Shown here piece by piece: positions 1 to 8,852 of a stretch of DNA of 64,000 bases. The first letter of the stretch is position 1; each line of letters opens with the position of its first letter. The translations under genes and the position numbers were made by a program. The stretch is from Thermoprotei archaeon (GTDB lineage: Archaea > Thermoproteota > Thermoprotei > QMSL01 > B3-G16), in assembly GCA_021162845.1 (NCBI GenBank), contig JAGGXX010000061.1:1-64000 (forward strand). The letters run 5' to 3'. The notes under the pieces were generated by a model. It was not told the DNA's origin. It saw only the letters and a list, made by a program, of their open reading frames with translations, and made no database searches.

Positions 1-71
1 CACTGGCTCTTAGGCCAGTGTTCTGGATAATAGTCAACACCGAACCATATTTCGGCCTCCGTCATAGTCAT
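1..71 (-). CDS. Beta-galactosidase, GH42 family (N-terminal fragment, runs off the window)
   Basis: Only the first 23 codons are present; the rest lies left of position 1. After an ATG at 71 (a second in-frame ATG is at 65) the peptide contains WFGVDYYPEHWPKSQ, the opening beta strand and 'YYPEHWP' signature of GH42 beta-galactosidases, which release terminal galactose from oligosaccharides. A GAGGT ribosome-binding sequence (86-90, read on the minus strand) and a box A-like TTTATA (about 121-126) precede it. The perfect hairpin at 1-20 is coding sequence. It is divergent from the sugar kinase at 370, which fits a sugar-use region. The fragment is short but the motif is distinctive. Confidence 0.7.
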   Translation of the reverse strand, partial: MTMTEAEIWFGVDYYPEHWPKSQ

Positions 72-369
72 CCCTAAGACATATTACCTCTAATTAATTT
101 CACCCTTTCTCGCATGAAGGTATAAAGTCAAAAGAGGAGGCTTACTATACTTTGTCTCTTAACTAAAAACCGTTCATCCATACCGAATCCAGTCACTTAA
201 GATGAAGGCGTATATCAAGTTCAGAGGAAGAGGATCTAATAGTACTTCCTACGACTGAAGGGCTTTCAAACAATGCCAGTACTGATTCCGTAAGAATATT
301 ATATATTAATTTCATTTTATGAATCAATAATTCTCAGAGTTAAAACATCAAGATCCTAGGTGAAGTCTT

Positions 370-1884
370 GTGTATCTTATAGGGATTGATGTAGGTACTG
401 GAGCATGTAAGACCTTGCTATTCGATCTTGAAGGTAAAGCACTGGCATCAGCATCTATGGAGTATCCTGTTCGTCATCCCAAGCCTACATGGGCCGAGCA
501 GGATCCAGAGGACTGGTGGAGAGCTGTGGTACATACCCTTAGGGAAGTCATTAAAACCTCAGGCGTTGATCCAAAGGATATAGCGGGCATTAGCGTGGAC
601 TCGCAGAGGGAGGCCGTCATACCGATAGATAAGGAAGGCAGGGTGCTTTATCAGGCGATCATATGGCTCGACAAGCGCGCCTCGCCTCAAGCTAAGGTCA
701 TACACAACAGGATTCCCAACGAGGACGTGCTTCGGATAACAGGGGTTAAAATAGACCAGATATTCTCAGCAGCCAAAATACTATGGATAAAGGAGAATAT
801 GCCGAAGGTCTTCGAGAGAACTGAGTGCTTCCTCTGCGTAAAGGACTTCATAATCTTCAGGCTTACGGGAGAGAAAGTCACCGATTACTCCATGGCATCG
901 AGGACCATGCTATTCGATATACATAGGAAAAAATGGAGCTCAAGGATCTGTGAGGTCTTAGATATACCAATCGAGAAGCTCCCACCTGCCTTCGAATCGA
1001 GCGCTGTCGTAGGCGAGATCACCCCTGAGGCCGCCAAGCTCACAGGCCTTAAAGGGGGAACACCAGTCGTTAATGGAGGCGGTGATAGACCATGCGAAGC
1101 GTTAGGTGCTGGCGTGATTGATCCAGGTGTAGTCAATGCCGGAACTGGGACAGCGACTGTGCTCACAACTCCGCTTACCAGCCCTAAAGTTGATCCCACA
1201 GGTAGGGTTGACTGCAATTTCCATGTAATCCCCAACACCTGGGAATACGAGGCGCTCATAAACACTACAGGCGCTTCCCTGAGATGGTTCAGGGATACCT
1301 TCGCTTTGAGGGAAAAGGAACTCGCTGAGAGATCTGGCGTTAACGTCTATGACATATTGGTTAAGGAGGCCGAGAAGGTCGATGTAGGGAGCGATGGCCT
1401 CTTCTTCTACCCGTATCTTTCCGGTGCCCTACTCCCCTTCCCTGATGATAGAGCTAAGGGCTCGTTCTATGGGATAACGCTAGCACACACTAAGGCGCAC
1501 TTCATAAGAGCCATACTCGAAGGCGTGGCCTTCCAGTACCTAGGCACTATGGACATATTAGGTGAACTAGGCGTAACAGTGGCTTACCTGCACTTAGTAG
1601 GTGGTGAGGCGAAGAGCGATCTCTGGAATCAAATAAAAGCAGATGTCACGGGGAGGGAGATAAGGGTGCCTCTAGTCAAGGACGCTGCCCCGCTCGGGGC
1701 CGCCTTATTGGCGGGAATAGGGACAGGACAGTACCGCGATGCTAAGGACGCTGTCGAAAAAGCGGTTAAGATAGAAAAGGTGTTCAAGCCAGATGAGAAG
1801 AGGCACGCTAAGTACTTGAAGGTCTATAAGAAATACGTTAACGTATACAAGGTCATCATGCGCACCTATGATTTGGTGACGTGA
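370..1884 (+). CDS. xylB: FGGY-family carbohydrate kinase, probable xylulokinase
   Basis: At 504 residues it has the usual length of FGGY sugar kinases. The N-terminal ATPase fold opens with GIDVGTGACKTLLFD (phosphate-1 loop). Residues around 235-265 carry GGGDRPCEALGAG and NAGTGTATV, the FGGY signature and adenosine-site region, and the C-terminal half has LVGGEAKSDLWNQI and DAAPLGAALLAG. The expected reaction is ATP-dependent phosphorylation of D-xylulose to xylulose 5-phosphate in the cytoplasm. It starts with GTG; GGTG at 359-362 is a plausible ribosome-binding site. A xylose-isomerase-like barrel lies at 8853, beyond the his operon, so a split xylose pathway is an inference. Another ketose or polyol substrate is possible. 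Confidence 0.8.
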   Translation: MYLIGIDVGTGACKTLLFDLEGKALASASMEYPVRHPKPTWAEQDPEDWWRAVVHTLREVIKTSGVDPKDIAGISVDSQREAVIPIDKEGRVLYQAIIWLDKRASPQAKVIHNRIPNEDVLRITGVKIDQIFSAAKILWIKENMPKVFERTECFLCVKDFIIFRLTGEKVTDYSMASRTMLFDIHRKKWSSRICEVLDIPIEKLPPAFESSAVVGEITPEAAKLTGLKGGTPVVNGGGDRPCEALGAGVIDPGVVNAGTGTATVLTTPLTSPKVDPTGRVDCNFHVIPNTWEYEALINTTGASLRWFRDTFALREKELAERSGVNVYDILVKEAEKVDVGSDGLFFYPYLSGALLPFPDDRAKGSFYGITLAHTKAHFIRAILEGVAFQYLGTMDILGELGVTVAYLHLVGGEAKSDLWNQIKADVTGREIRVPLVKDAAPLGAALLAGIGTGQYRDAKDAVEKAVKIEKVFKPDEKRHAKYLKVYKKYVNVYKVIMRTYDLVT

Positions 1885-1932
1885 AAGATTTCCAACATAG
1901 CGTTTTGCTTATACTAATGCATAATGGAAAAA

Positions 1933-1940
1933 CATATAAG
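1933..1940 (+). promoter_or_regulatory. Box A (TATA) of the his operon
   Basis: CATATAAG lies about 26 bases before 1963-1966, so transcription should begin only about 10 bases before the ATG at 1975. This bears on the hisC start because it leaves little room for a more upstream initiation site. Confidence 0.45.
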
Positions 1941-2066
1941 GCATCTTTTCCTTAGCTTTTAGTCGGTGTAGGCGATGCCCTACCAACACGGTTAGTTAGG
2001 CCTGAGATAGCCTCCCTGAAGCCATACGAATTTCGTAAAAAGCCCAAGGATGCCATAAGCCTTGAC

Positions 2067-3035
2067 ATGAATGAATGTCCTTATCCTCCTTCTCCTAAAG
2101 TTATAAAAGCGGTGTCGAATGAAATCCAAAATGCGAACCGTTATCCAGATCCCGAAATGGAGGAAGAGCTTAAGAGAAAGATAGCAAACTACGTGGATGT
2201 CAGTGTGGAGAATATAGTCGTATCAAATGGCTCCGATAACCTGATATACATGTTGATGGATGTCTTCATCGACAAGGACGATGTGGTTTTAATACTAAGG
2301 CCCTCTTTTGAGGTCTATAGAGTAGTTGTAACTAAGAACGGAGGTGTAGTTAAGCCTCTTAGGCTTAAGGAACCGCACTTCGCTATTAAGCTCAACGAAT
2401 TAATGGAAGCGGCTAAAGGTACAAAAATGCTGGTCATAATAAACCCTAACAATCCCACGGGCAACCTACTCCTGACTAAAGAGGAAGCCGAAGAACTAGT
2501 CGCGAACTACGAAGGCATCGTGGTGGTTGATGAAGCGTACTATGAGTTCTGTGGCATCACGTTATCCGATATGGTCAAGAAGTATCCTAATATCGTGATT
2601 CTCAGGACCTTCAGCAAGGCCTTCGCTTTAGCTGGCTTAAGGATAGGTTATGCCATCGCCCATCGCGATATGATTAAGTTGCTTAAGAAAGTCAGGGAGC
2701 CGTTTCCATTATCCCGTCTCTCCATAGTGGCCGCTGTAGCGGCCTTAAATGACCTAGATTATGTGAGGAGGGTGGTCTCTCTCATCAAATCCGAACGTGA
2801 CCGCCTTTATGCGGAGCTCGAATCCATGGAGGGCATAAGGCCTTATCCATCTATGACGAACTTCATACTCTTTAAGTCCCCGGTAGCTGATCTGGCAACT
2901 AGGCTGGCTGAACGTAAGATCTACATAAGGGACTTCTCCGCCGCTATAGGCAAGTACTACTATCGCGTCAGCATAGGCAAGCCTGAGGAGAACGACTTAT
3001 TCCTCAAGAACCTAAGGGAGGTCGTTAAGCCTTGA
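2067..3035 (+). CDS. hisC: Histidinol-phosphate aminotransferase (5' end problematic)
   Basis: This is a fold-type I PLP aminotransferase that converts imidazole-acetol phosphate plus glutamate to histidinol phosphate. Visible are the NPNNPTG loop, VVDEAYYEF, and the PLP lysine in RTFSKAFALAGLRIGY. From the first ATG at 2067 the protein (322 aa) lacks the usual N-terminus, yet the same frame is open upstream from 1956 and encodes RPEIASLKPYEFRKKP, which is typical HisC sequence. No ATG, GTG or TTG is in frame there. One extra C in the CCC run at 1978-1980 would put the well-placed ATG at 1975 in frame. The true gene probably starts near 1975. It is first in the operon, and its stop overlaps the TTG start of hisG. 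Confidence 0.9.
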   Translation: MNECPYPPSPKVIKAVSNEIQNANRYPDPEMEEELKRKIANYVDVSVENIVVSNGSDNLIYMLMDVFIDKDDVVLILRPSFEVYRVVVTKNGGVVKPLRLKEPHFAIKLNELMEAAKGTKMLVIINPNNPTGNLLLTKEEAEELVANYEGIVVVDEAYYEFCGITLSDMVKKYPNIVILRTFSKAFALAGLRIGYAIAHRDMIKLLKKVREPFPLSRLSIVAAVAALNDLDYVRRVVSLIKSERDRLYAELESMEGIRPYPSMTNFILFKSPVADLATRLAERKIYIRDFSAAIGKYYYRVSIGKPEENDLFLKNLREVVKP

Positions 3036-3898
3036 TAAGGATAGCCATACCGAGTAAAGGACGCCTTAGGGAGCCGACGCTAAGGCTCCTTGAAGCGGCA
3101 GGGATCAAGGTAGCAACAACCCCAAGCTCCGAGAGGATCCTAATGTCATCCACGAACTACTCGCACATCCAGGTGATCTACATAAGGACTGAGGACATAC
3201 CCAATGTGGTCTCAGAGGGCGCCGCCGATCTCGGCATAACAGGACATGATTATGTAATCGAGAGCGAGGCTGACGTGGTAGAGCTATTGGATCTAAGATT
3301 TGGGAGGGCAAGGATAGTTTTCGCCGTCCATGACTCGATGGGCTTCTCATCGCCACGTGAAATACCGGATGGCATGAGGATCGCTACGAAGTACGTCAAT
3401 ATAGCTAGGGCGTATTTTAAACGCATAGGCAGGAGGGTTAGGATCGTAAGGGTAAGCGGCGCTACGGAGGTAATGCCCTTAATCGGCGTTGCCGAGGGCG
3501 TAGTGGACGTAACGTCGACGGGCACCACTATGGGGGCTCATGGCATGAAAGTCCTAGATATCATAATGAGCACTTCCGCTCGCCTAATAGCCTCCAAAGA
3601 GGCCCTGGCCTCTAAAAGGGAGCTCGTGGAAAGCATAATGATGTCGATCAAGGGAGTCCTAAATGCCGAGGGTAAGAAATTGCTCATGATGAACGTACCT
3701 GAAACTAACCTTAAGGAAGTCCTCAAGGTCCTCCCAGCTATGGCAGGGCCCACAGTAGCTAAAGTTGAATCAAAGGAACCGATGTGGGAGGTATATAGTG
3801 TAGTGAGCGAAAATGAGCTCTTAAGGATAATCTTCGAGGTAAAGGCTAGAGGAGCTAGGGACATACTCGTCCTCTCCATAGAGAGGGCCATTCCCTAG
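3032..3898 (+). CDS. hisG: ATP phosphoribosyltransferase, long form with regulatory domain
   Basis: Catalyses the first step of histidine synthesis: ATP plus PRPP gives N1-phosphoribosyl-ATP. At 288 residues it is the long HisG. A periplasmic-binding-like catalytic part opens with IRIAIPSKGRL and contains GAADLGITGHDYV and the PRPP-site loop VVDVTSTGTTMGAHGM. It is followed by the roughly 75-residue ACT-like C-terminal regulatory domain, ending VFEVKARGARDILV-like. The long form normally needs no HisZ, and none is seen. It begins with TTG inside the hisC stop (4-base overlap). Feedback inhibition by histidine is expected from the family. Confidence 0.95.
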   Translation: MIRIAIPSKGRLREPTLRLLEAAGIKVATTPSSERILMSSTNYSHIQVIYIRTEDIPNVVSEGAADLGITGHDYVIESEADVVELLDLRFGRARIVFAVHDSMGFSSPREIPDGMRIATKYVNIARAYFKRIGRRVRIVRVSGATEVMPLIGVAEGVVDVTSTGTTMGAHGMKVLDIIMSTSARLIASKEALASKRELVESIMMSIKGVLNAEGKKLLMMNVPETNLKEVLKVLPAMAGPTVAKVESKEPMWEVYSVVSENELLRIIFEVKARGARDILVLSIERAIP

Positions 3899-3908
3899 GT
3901 GATGCCAT

Positions 3909-4634
3909 ATGGAGCTAATACCCTCCATTGATATAAGTAACGGCGTATGCGTCAAACTCGTTAGAGGACGCCCAGGCACTGGCATCTTAGTCGGTAGGGA
4001 CCCTGTTCTAATAGCTAAGAGATGGGAGGAAATGGGCGCTAGAAGGCTTCACGTAGTAGACCTAGATGGCGCTAAACACGGTGCCCTACGAAACCTGAAT
4101 GTAATAATGGACATACTGAGAGTCACATCATGTCACGTAGGGGTAGGCGGTGGTATAAGGACTGTAAGAGACGCTATTAAGATACTAAAGTTGGGCGCCA
4201 GGTGGGCAGTAGTAGGCACGAGGGCCATAATCGATCCACCTTTCCTCCAACACCTCATGGACGCAGTAGGTTCGGACAGGATACTGCTTTCCCTCGATAT
4301 ATCTAAGGGGAAATTGATGATAAGAGGATGGGAAAAGGAGGTCGCTAGTGATCCCATGGATCTAATAGACAGGGCTAACGAAAGCCGAGTAGCAGGCGTA
4401 ATAGTCACTTCAATCGACAAGGAGGGCACCCTGAGTGGAGCTAACCTGGGCCTAGTGAGCCGGGTACTGGAGAGAGCCGACGTACCGGTATACTATGCTG
4501 GGGGTGTTTCCTCAATGGAGGACTTAGACATTCTATCCAACTTAGGGGTGTCAGGCGTCATAGTGGGCATGGCATTGTATACCGGGGCAATAGACTTTAA
4601 GGAGGCCCTTAGGCGATATGACAAGAGCAGCTGA
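3909..4634 (+). CDS. hisA: ProFAR isomerase (phosphoribosylformimino-AICAR-P isomerase)
   Basis: A (beta/alpha)8 barrel of 241 residues performing the Amadori rearrangement of ProFAR to PRFAR. It shows the half-barrel repeat typical of HisA/HisF: IPSIDISNGVCVKLVRG at the start with the catalytic Asp, VGGGIRTVRDA as first phosphate loop, and YAGGVSSMEDL plus GVIVGMALYTG near the end. An internal TSIDKEGTLSG matches the second catalytic Asp region. It starts with ATG ten bases after hisG and overlaps hisB by 17 bases, indicating coupled translation. Confidence 0.95.
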   Translation: MELIPSIDISNGVCVKLVRGRPGTGILVGRDPVLIAKRWEEMGARRLHVVDLDGAKHGALRNLNVIMDILRVTSCHVGVGGGIRTVRDAIKILKLGARWAVVGTRAIIDPPFLQHLMDAVGSDRILLSLDISKGKLMIRGWEKEVASDPMDLIDRANESRVAGVIVTSIDKEGTLSGANLGLVSRVLERADVPVYYAGGVSSMEDLDILSNLGVSGVIVGMALYTGAIDFKEALRRYDKSS

Positions 4635-5202
4635 AGCTAAGCGGGTGACCAAGGAGACCGAGGTTACAATAAGGCTAAGGATCGAGGGAGATGGAATCAT
4701 GAAGGGAGGTACTGGCATAGCTTTCTTCGATCATCTGCTTGCTTCCATGATTAAGCATTCCGGTTTCGATCTAGAGCTTAACGTAAGGGAATTAGTACAC
4801 GTTGATGACCATCATGTAGTAGAGGATGTCGCCCTTGTGTTAGGATGTGCTCTGAGGAAGGCCCTAGGCGATAAGAAAGGCATCATGCGCTTTGGCCATG
4901 CTATAATACCAATGGATGATTCTTTATCCATGGTGGCTATCGACCTATCCGGTCGGCCCTACTTAGTCTTCAACGCCGATTTTTCAAGAAACGACATAGG
5001 GGGAATGGCACTTGAGAACATACGTCACTTCTTCCGTAGCCTAGCGACATCCTCATGCTCTACTATACACGCATTAGTGCTACATGGCGTGAATGATCAC
5101 CATAAAGCGGAGTCCCTCTTTAAGGCCCTTGGAGTAGCCTTAAGAGAGGCTGTCTCCCTGAGCGGCAAAGGTAACATACCAAGCCTCAAGGGGGTTCTCT
5201 AG
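4618..5202 (+). CDS. hisB: Imidazoleglycerol-phosphate dehydratase, monofunctional
   Basis: Dehydrates IGP to imidazole-acetol phosphate. The 194-residue protein is the single-domain archaeal type, without the HAD phosphatase half found in enterobacterial HisB. The Mn-binding signatures are clear: FFDHLLASMIKHSGFDL, DDHHVVEDVALVLG, and near the end HALVLHGVNDHHKAES. It starts at ATG 4618 inside hisA and stops one base before hisF. Because the phosphatase half is absent, histidinol phosphate must be dephosphorylated by a separate enzyme. Confidence 0.95.
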   Translation: MTRAAEAKRVTKETEVTIRLRIEGDGIMKGGTGIAFFDHLLASMIKHSGFDLELNVRELVHVDDHHVVEDVALVLGCALRKALGDKKGIMRFGHAIIPMDDSLSMVAIDLSGRPYLVFNADFSRNDIGGMALENIRHFFRSLATSSCSTIHALVLHGVNDHHKAESLFKALGVALREAVSLSGKGNIPSLKGVL

Positions 5203-5991
5203 ATGGTATTAGCTAAGAGGATAATTCCCTGCCTAGACGTCAAGGACGGTAAGGTAGTGAAGGGTATTTCCTTTAAGAACTTACGCCTGGCAGGGGATCC
5301 CGCAGAGCTAGCTTCGCTATACGAAAGACAAGGAGCAGATGAAATAGTATTCCTCGATATTACTGCATCAATTGAAGGAAGGAAAGCCATGATAGATGTC
5401 ATTAAGAGGACGGCTGATGTCCTCTCCATACCACTCACGGTAGGTGGCGGTATAAGGAGTTTAAGCGACATAGAGGAATTGCTCTCCTCAGGAGCTGATA
5501 AGGTCTCCATAAATACGGCTGCGGTGCTTAATCCATCGCTGATCAGGGAGGCCAGTGAGATCTTTGGTAGTCAATGCATCGTGGTAGCCATAGATGCCAA
5601 GAGGAAACAGGCCTACGAGTGGGAGGTCTACATATACGGAGGGACACGACCCACGGGATTGAATGCAGTGAAATGGGCCATGAAGGTAGAGGAGCTAGGG
5701 GCAGGGGAACTGCTCGTCACCAGCATAGATGCTGATGGAACGAAAAGGGGATACGATCTAGACCTTCTCAGGAGGATAGCGATGAGCGTTAACATACCTC
5801 TCATAGCTTCTGGAGGAGCGGGATCGCCCCACCATATATATCAAGCCCTAACGATAGGCGGTGCGGATGCGGCATTGGCCGCATCAATATTCCATTACGG
5901 CGAGTACACGATAGGCTCAATAAAGAAGTACCTTGTCGAGAGAGGTATCCCCATCAGGCTAACGGGGGAGGACGTAGTTGATAGGGCCTAA
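5203..5991 (+). CDS. hisF: Imidazole glycerol phosphate synthase, cyclase subunit
   Basis: A 262-residue barrel subunit that condenses ammonia, delivered by HisH, with PRFAR to give IGP and AICAR. It begins with [19 protein letters not shown], carrying the catalytic Asp of the first half-barrel. [15 protein letters not shown] and [12 protein letters not shown] are the two phosphate loops, and [15 protein letters not shown] carries the second catalytic Asp. The start ATG abuts the hisB stop and the end overlaps hisD by 14 bases. HisH is encoded three genes downstream in the same operon. Confidence 0.96.
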   Translation: MVLAKRIIPCLDVKDGKVVKGISFKNLRLAGDPAELASLYERQGADEIVFLDITASIEGRKAMIDVIKRTADVLSIPLTVGGGIRSLSDIEELLSSGADKVSINTAAVLNPSLIREASEIFGSQCIVVAIDAKRKQAYEWEVYIYGGTRPTGLNAVKWAMKVEELGAGELLVTSIDADGTKRGYDLDLLRRIAMSVNIPLIASGGAGSPHHIYQALTIGGADAALAASIFHYGEYTIGSIKKYLVERGIPIRLTGEDVVDRA

Positions 5992-7261
5992 GAGGATCTC
6001 CGAGCTATCAAAGAAAGAGAGAGTTAAATTACTTCAAGGTAGGAAGATGAGATTATCCGCTATAATGGACTACGTAAAGGATATCGTGGAGGATGTAAGA
6101 CGGCGCGGTGATGAGGCCTTAAGGGAATACACGCTTCGCTTCGATGGAATAGCGCTAGAGGATCTTCAAGTCAGCAGGGACTTATTTGAAAGGGCATATG
6201 ATGTAGTGTCCAGTGATATAATTAAGGCGCTTGAGACCTCAGCCGATAACATAGCCGAGCATCATAGTATCCAAATGCCTAAATCCTGTGTATGCTCTAT
6301 CAACGGGCCGATTTTGACTGCGATCTTATGGCATCCCCTCAGGAGAGTGGGCATCTATGTACCAGGGGGCAGAGCGAAATACCCATCCACCTTACTAATG
6401 GCCGGTGTCCCCGCCCGTATGGCTGGTGTAAGGGAGGTTTATGTAGCTACTCCTCCGCGTCCTGTAGGATCTTTCCCCGTAGACCCCGTGATACTCGTAG
6501 CGGCTGATATAGCCAAAGTGACCTCCGTCTTCACGATAGGAGGACCCCAAGCTATAGCAGCGTTTGCCTTCGGTACGGAGACTATACCGAAGGTCGATAA
6601 AATCGTGGGACCAGGAAACATATACGTTAATGCAGCTAAAGCCTTAGTCTCGCAAGATGTGGCGATAGACATGATAGCTGGGCCTAGCGAGATACTGATA
6701 ATAGCCGATGATTCCGCCACGCCTACGATGATAGCACTAGACATGATGGCTCAAGGAGAGCATGATCCAAATGCTACCTGCGTTCTCATAAGCCTCGATG
6801 AAAGATTAGCAAGAGCTGTCAAACGTGAACTCGAAGTGCATGCCGAGGGCACTGCAAGGAGGAGCTTAGAGGATAACGGTGCTATATTGATCGCTGACGA
6901 TCTAGACGAAGCCATAAGCTTCTCCAATGCATTCGCCCCAGAACACCTAGAGCTCTGCCTCAAGGATCCTTGGTCCATTCTGAGATTTATCGAAAACGCC
7001 GGCTCGATATCATTAGGTGAGAGGACGCCAGTGGCCCTAGGCGATTACATAACGGGATGTAACCACATACTTCCGACGAGCGGTCTGAGTAGGGTTAGGG
7101 GCGCGCTTGGCGTATATGACTTCCTGAAACCTATATCTGTGCAGATGACGCTAGGAGGAGAGGAGCTTAGAGATTTCCTCAGAATGGCCATTACGCTCGC
7201 TGAAGTGGAAGGCCTGAAGCTTCATGCCGAAAGTCTAAAGAGGCGGGTACATTGTCCCTGA
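5978..7261 (+). CDS. hisD: Histidinol dehydrogenase
   Basis: Performs the last two oxidations, L-histidinol to L-histidine, with NAD and a bound Zn. The 427-residue length is normal. Motifs seen: [45 protein letters not shown] (NAD region), [22 protein letters not shown] (Zn and catalytic His/Glu), FAPEHLEL, and [15 protein letters not shown]. The start is TTG, 14 bases inside hisF. It overlaps hisE by 10 bases. Confidence 0.95.
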   Translation: MIGPKRISELSKKERVKLLQGRKMRLSAIMDYVKDIVEDVRRRGDEALREYTLRFDGIALEDLQVSRDLFERAYDVVSSDIIKALETSADNIAEHHSIQMPKSCVCSINGPILTAILWHPLRRVGIYVPGGRAKYPSTLLMAGVPARMAGVREVYVATPPRPVGSFPVDPVILVAADIAKVTSVFTIGGPQAIAAFAFGTETIPKVDKIVGPGNIYVNAAKALVSQDVAIDMIAGPSEILIIADDSATPTMIALDMMAQGEHDPNATCVLISLDERLARAVKRELEVHAEGTARRSLEDNGAILIADDLDEAISFSNAFAPEHLELCLKDPWSILRFIENAGSISLGERTPVALGDYITGCNHILPTSGLSRVRGALGVYDFLKPISVQMTLGGEELRDFLRMAITLAEVEGLKLHAESLKRRVHCP

Positions 7262-7557
7262 ACATATTGGATGTACTTTATAACGTCATAAGGGATAGGC
7301 GCTTAAACCCGATCCCCAATTCCTACACGGTTCAGCTATTTAAAGGGGGAATAGACCTGATAACCCGCAAGATAGGGGAAGAAGCCGTAGAAGTCATCAT
7401 TGCCGGGAAGAACGGCGATAAAACGAATGTAGTTAACGAAGTAGCCGACTTAGTATATCATCTGATGGTCCTCTTGGCCTATATGGACATACCATTAGAG
7501 GAGGTGTTGAGGGAACTTGAGCGCAGGAGAAAGGAGGGTAAGGGTGGCCATAGTTAA
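7252..7557 (+). CDS. hisE: Phosphoribosyl-ATP pyrophosphatase
   Basis: A 101-residue all-alpha MazG-type enzyme hydrolysing PR-ATP to PR-AMP and pyrophosphate, the second pathway step. Diagnostic features are SYTVQLFKGGIDLITRKIGEE and VVNEVADLVYHLMVLL (metal-binding Glu/Asp helices). It starts with TTG overlapping the hisD end. Its partner activity HisI is encoded separately two genes later, as is usual in archaea; bacteria often fuse the two. Confidence 0.93.
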   Translation: MSLNILDVLYNVIRDRRLNPIPNSYTVQLFKGGIDLITRKIGEEAVEVIIAGKNGDKTNVVNEVADLVYHLMVLLAYMDIPLEEVLRELERRRKEGKGGHS

Positions 7558-8161
7558 CTATGGAGTGGGAAACCTGAGGAGCATATATAGGGCCTTGGAG
7601 ATAGCCGGGGCATCACCGGTGATAACTAGGGAGATAGTCGCATTGGAGCGTGCGGACGCGATAGTCCTCCCTGGGGTAGGTGCCTATGTAGCGGCCATGC
7701 GTTTCATAAACTCCATCAGAGATAAGTTCATAAACATACTGCTTGAGAAACCAGTCCTGGGCATATGCCTGGGGATGCAACTGCTCTTTGAAGGAAGCGA
7801 GGAGGGCGGATTCGTAAGGGGATTAGGCCTGCTTAAGGGATACGTCACTCGTCTTCCCGCCAATGTTAAGCTTCCTCATATGGGCTGGAATCACGTGCGC
7901 ATAATCAAGGAGCACAGCCACCTAATCTCCGGGCTTCCAAAGAAGACTTTCATGTACTTCGCCCATTCTTACGCACCTCCTGTCAACGATTCCTATACCG
8001 TAGCCATAACTGAGTATGGCCGTCCATTCCCGTCCATAATTGAAAGCGGAAACCTTTTTGGCATGCAGTTTCACCCCGAGAAAAGCGGACGTCATGGTAG
8101 GATTCTTTTAGCTAATTTCGTCAGGCTCGTGAGGGAGGAGCATGCTAAAAATACCCTATGA
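7544..8161 (+). CDS. hisH: Imidazole glycerol phosphate synthase, glutamine amidotransferase subunit
   Basis: A class I glutaminase that supplies ammonia to HisF. Sequence: RVAIVNYGVGNLRSIYRAL, VLPGVGAY (oxyanion region), LGICLGMQLLFEGSEEG with the nucleophilic Cys, and FGMQFHPEKSGRHG with the catalytic His/Glu. I prefer GTG 7544, giving MAIVNYGVGN, because GGAGG lies at 7533-7537 with ideal spacing. A TTG at 7517 would add nine residues. It overlaps hisE by 14 bases and hisI by 20 bases. Confidence 0.94.
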   Translation: MAIVNYGVGNLRSIYRALEIAGASPVITREIVALERADAIVLPGVGAYVAAMRFINSIRDKFINILLEKPVLGICLGMQLLFEGSEEGGFVRGLGLLKGYVTRLPANVKLPHMGWNHVRIIKEHSHLISGLPKKTFMYFAHSYAPPVNDSYTVAITEYGRPFPSIIESGNLFGMQFHPEKSGRHGRILLANFVRLVREEHAKNTL

Positions 8162-8531
8162 GGTAGCGGAACACGTAGCCCATATGCTCAATTATAGACA
8201 TAGGGATGGCACTGTAGTAGCCGTAGCCCAAGATCATGTAACCGGCGAGGTGCTTATGGTAGCCTTCATGAATAAAGAGGCTTTAGTGAAGACCTTAACC
8301 ACAGGTTTAGCACATTATTGGAGCCTCTCGAGGAGGAAATTGTGGAGGAAAGGAGAGACATCGGGTAATAAGCAGATCGTACACGACATACTGATAGATT
8401 GTGATAGGGATGCTGTACTCCTTAAGGTGGAGCAGATAGGGATTGCGTGTCATGAGGGCTTCCGCTCCTGCTTTCACTACTCGATAGGGTCCAACGGGAA
8501 GCTAGTTCTCAGGGAAGGGGATAAGCGCTAG
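8142..8531 (+). CDS. hisI: Phosphoribosyl-AMP cyclohydrolase
   Basis: Opens the adenine ring of PR-AMP to form ProFAR (third pathway step). The 129-residue protein has VAQDHVTGEVLMVAFMNKEAL, the HYWSLSRRKLWRKGETSGN core, ILIDCDRDAVLLKVEQIG, and ACHEGFRSCFH with the Zn-binding Cys residues. It is the last gene of the his operon. Its stop overlaps the 3' end of a convergent small membrane-protein gene by four bases. Confidence 0.94.
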   Translation: MLKIPYEVAEHVAHMLNYRHRDGTVVAVAQDHVTGEVLMVAFMNKEALVKTLTTGLAHYWSLSRRKLWRKGETSGNKQIVHDILIDCDRDAVLLKVEQIGIACHEGFRSCFHYSIGSNGKLVLREGDKR

Positions 8532-8737
8532 GTTCTCTTATGGAAGTAGAGTATGAATGATATGAGGGTCGCTATCCCCAATCCCACTATGGAGACTATC
8601 ACCCCTATCAGGGGGCCCGGATACTTCAGCCTTTGAAAGAGAGGCACTATGTATACGAGCATATAAGCCAAGTATATCAGGAAGAGTATGAGATTAATTA
8701 TAGGTATCATACGCTGGGATAATGAGACCATCGCCAA
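8528..8737 (-). CDS. Small two-helix membrane protein, unknown
   Basis: I do not recognise this 69-residue protein. Two strongly hydrophobic stretches (about residues 13-32 and 42-64) are separated by a short polar turn containing FQRLKYPGP, and the C-terminus is basic (FHKRT). This suggests a helical hairpin in the membrane. The listed start is TTG; an ATG at 8731 would remove two residues. Box A-like AT-rich sequence (CTTTTAAG, read on the minus strand at 8769-8776) lies upstream. It converges on hisI with a four-base overlap. A function cannot be inferred from context. Confidence 0.55.
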   Translation of the reverse strand: MAMVSLSQRMIPIINLILFLIYLAYMLVYIVPLFQRLKYPGPLIGVIVSIVGLGIATLISFILYFHKRT

Positions 8738-8808
8738 CTCACTGCTATTCCTTTATAGCTTTAATCATCTTAAAAGTTACCGCCTTCCTCACCTGCTGAG
8801 CATGATAG

Positions 8809-8817
8809 CTTTATAAT
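8809..8817 (+). promoter_or_regulatory. Box A upstream of the xylose-isomerase-like gene
   Basis: CTTTATAAT is positioned so that transcription would start near 8838, about 15 bases before the ATG at 8853. GGTG at 8842-8845 can serve as ribosome-binding site. Confidence 0.45.
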
Positions 8818-8852
8818 CCTAAAGCCAGAAAGATTAGAACTGGTGTGGCTTT

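Noticed and set aside
1-20. Perfect hairpin CACTGGC-TCTTAG-GCCAGTG resembling a terminator
   Set aside because: It falls inside the coding sequence of the GH42 N-terminus on the minus strand and has no T-run.
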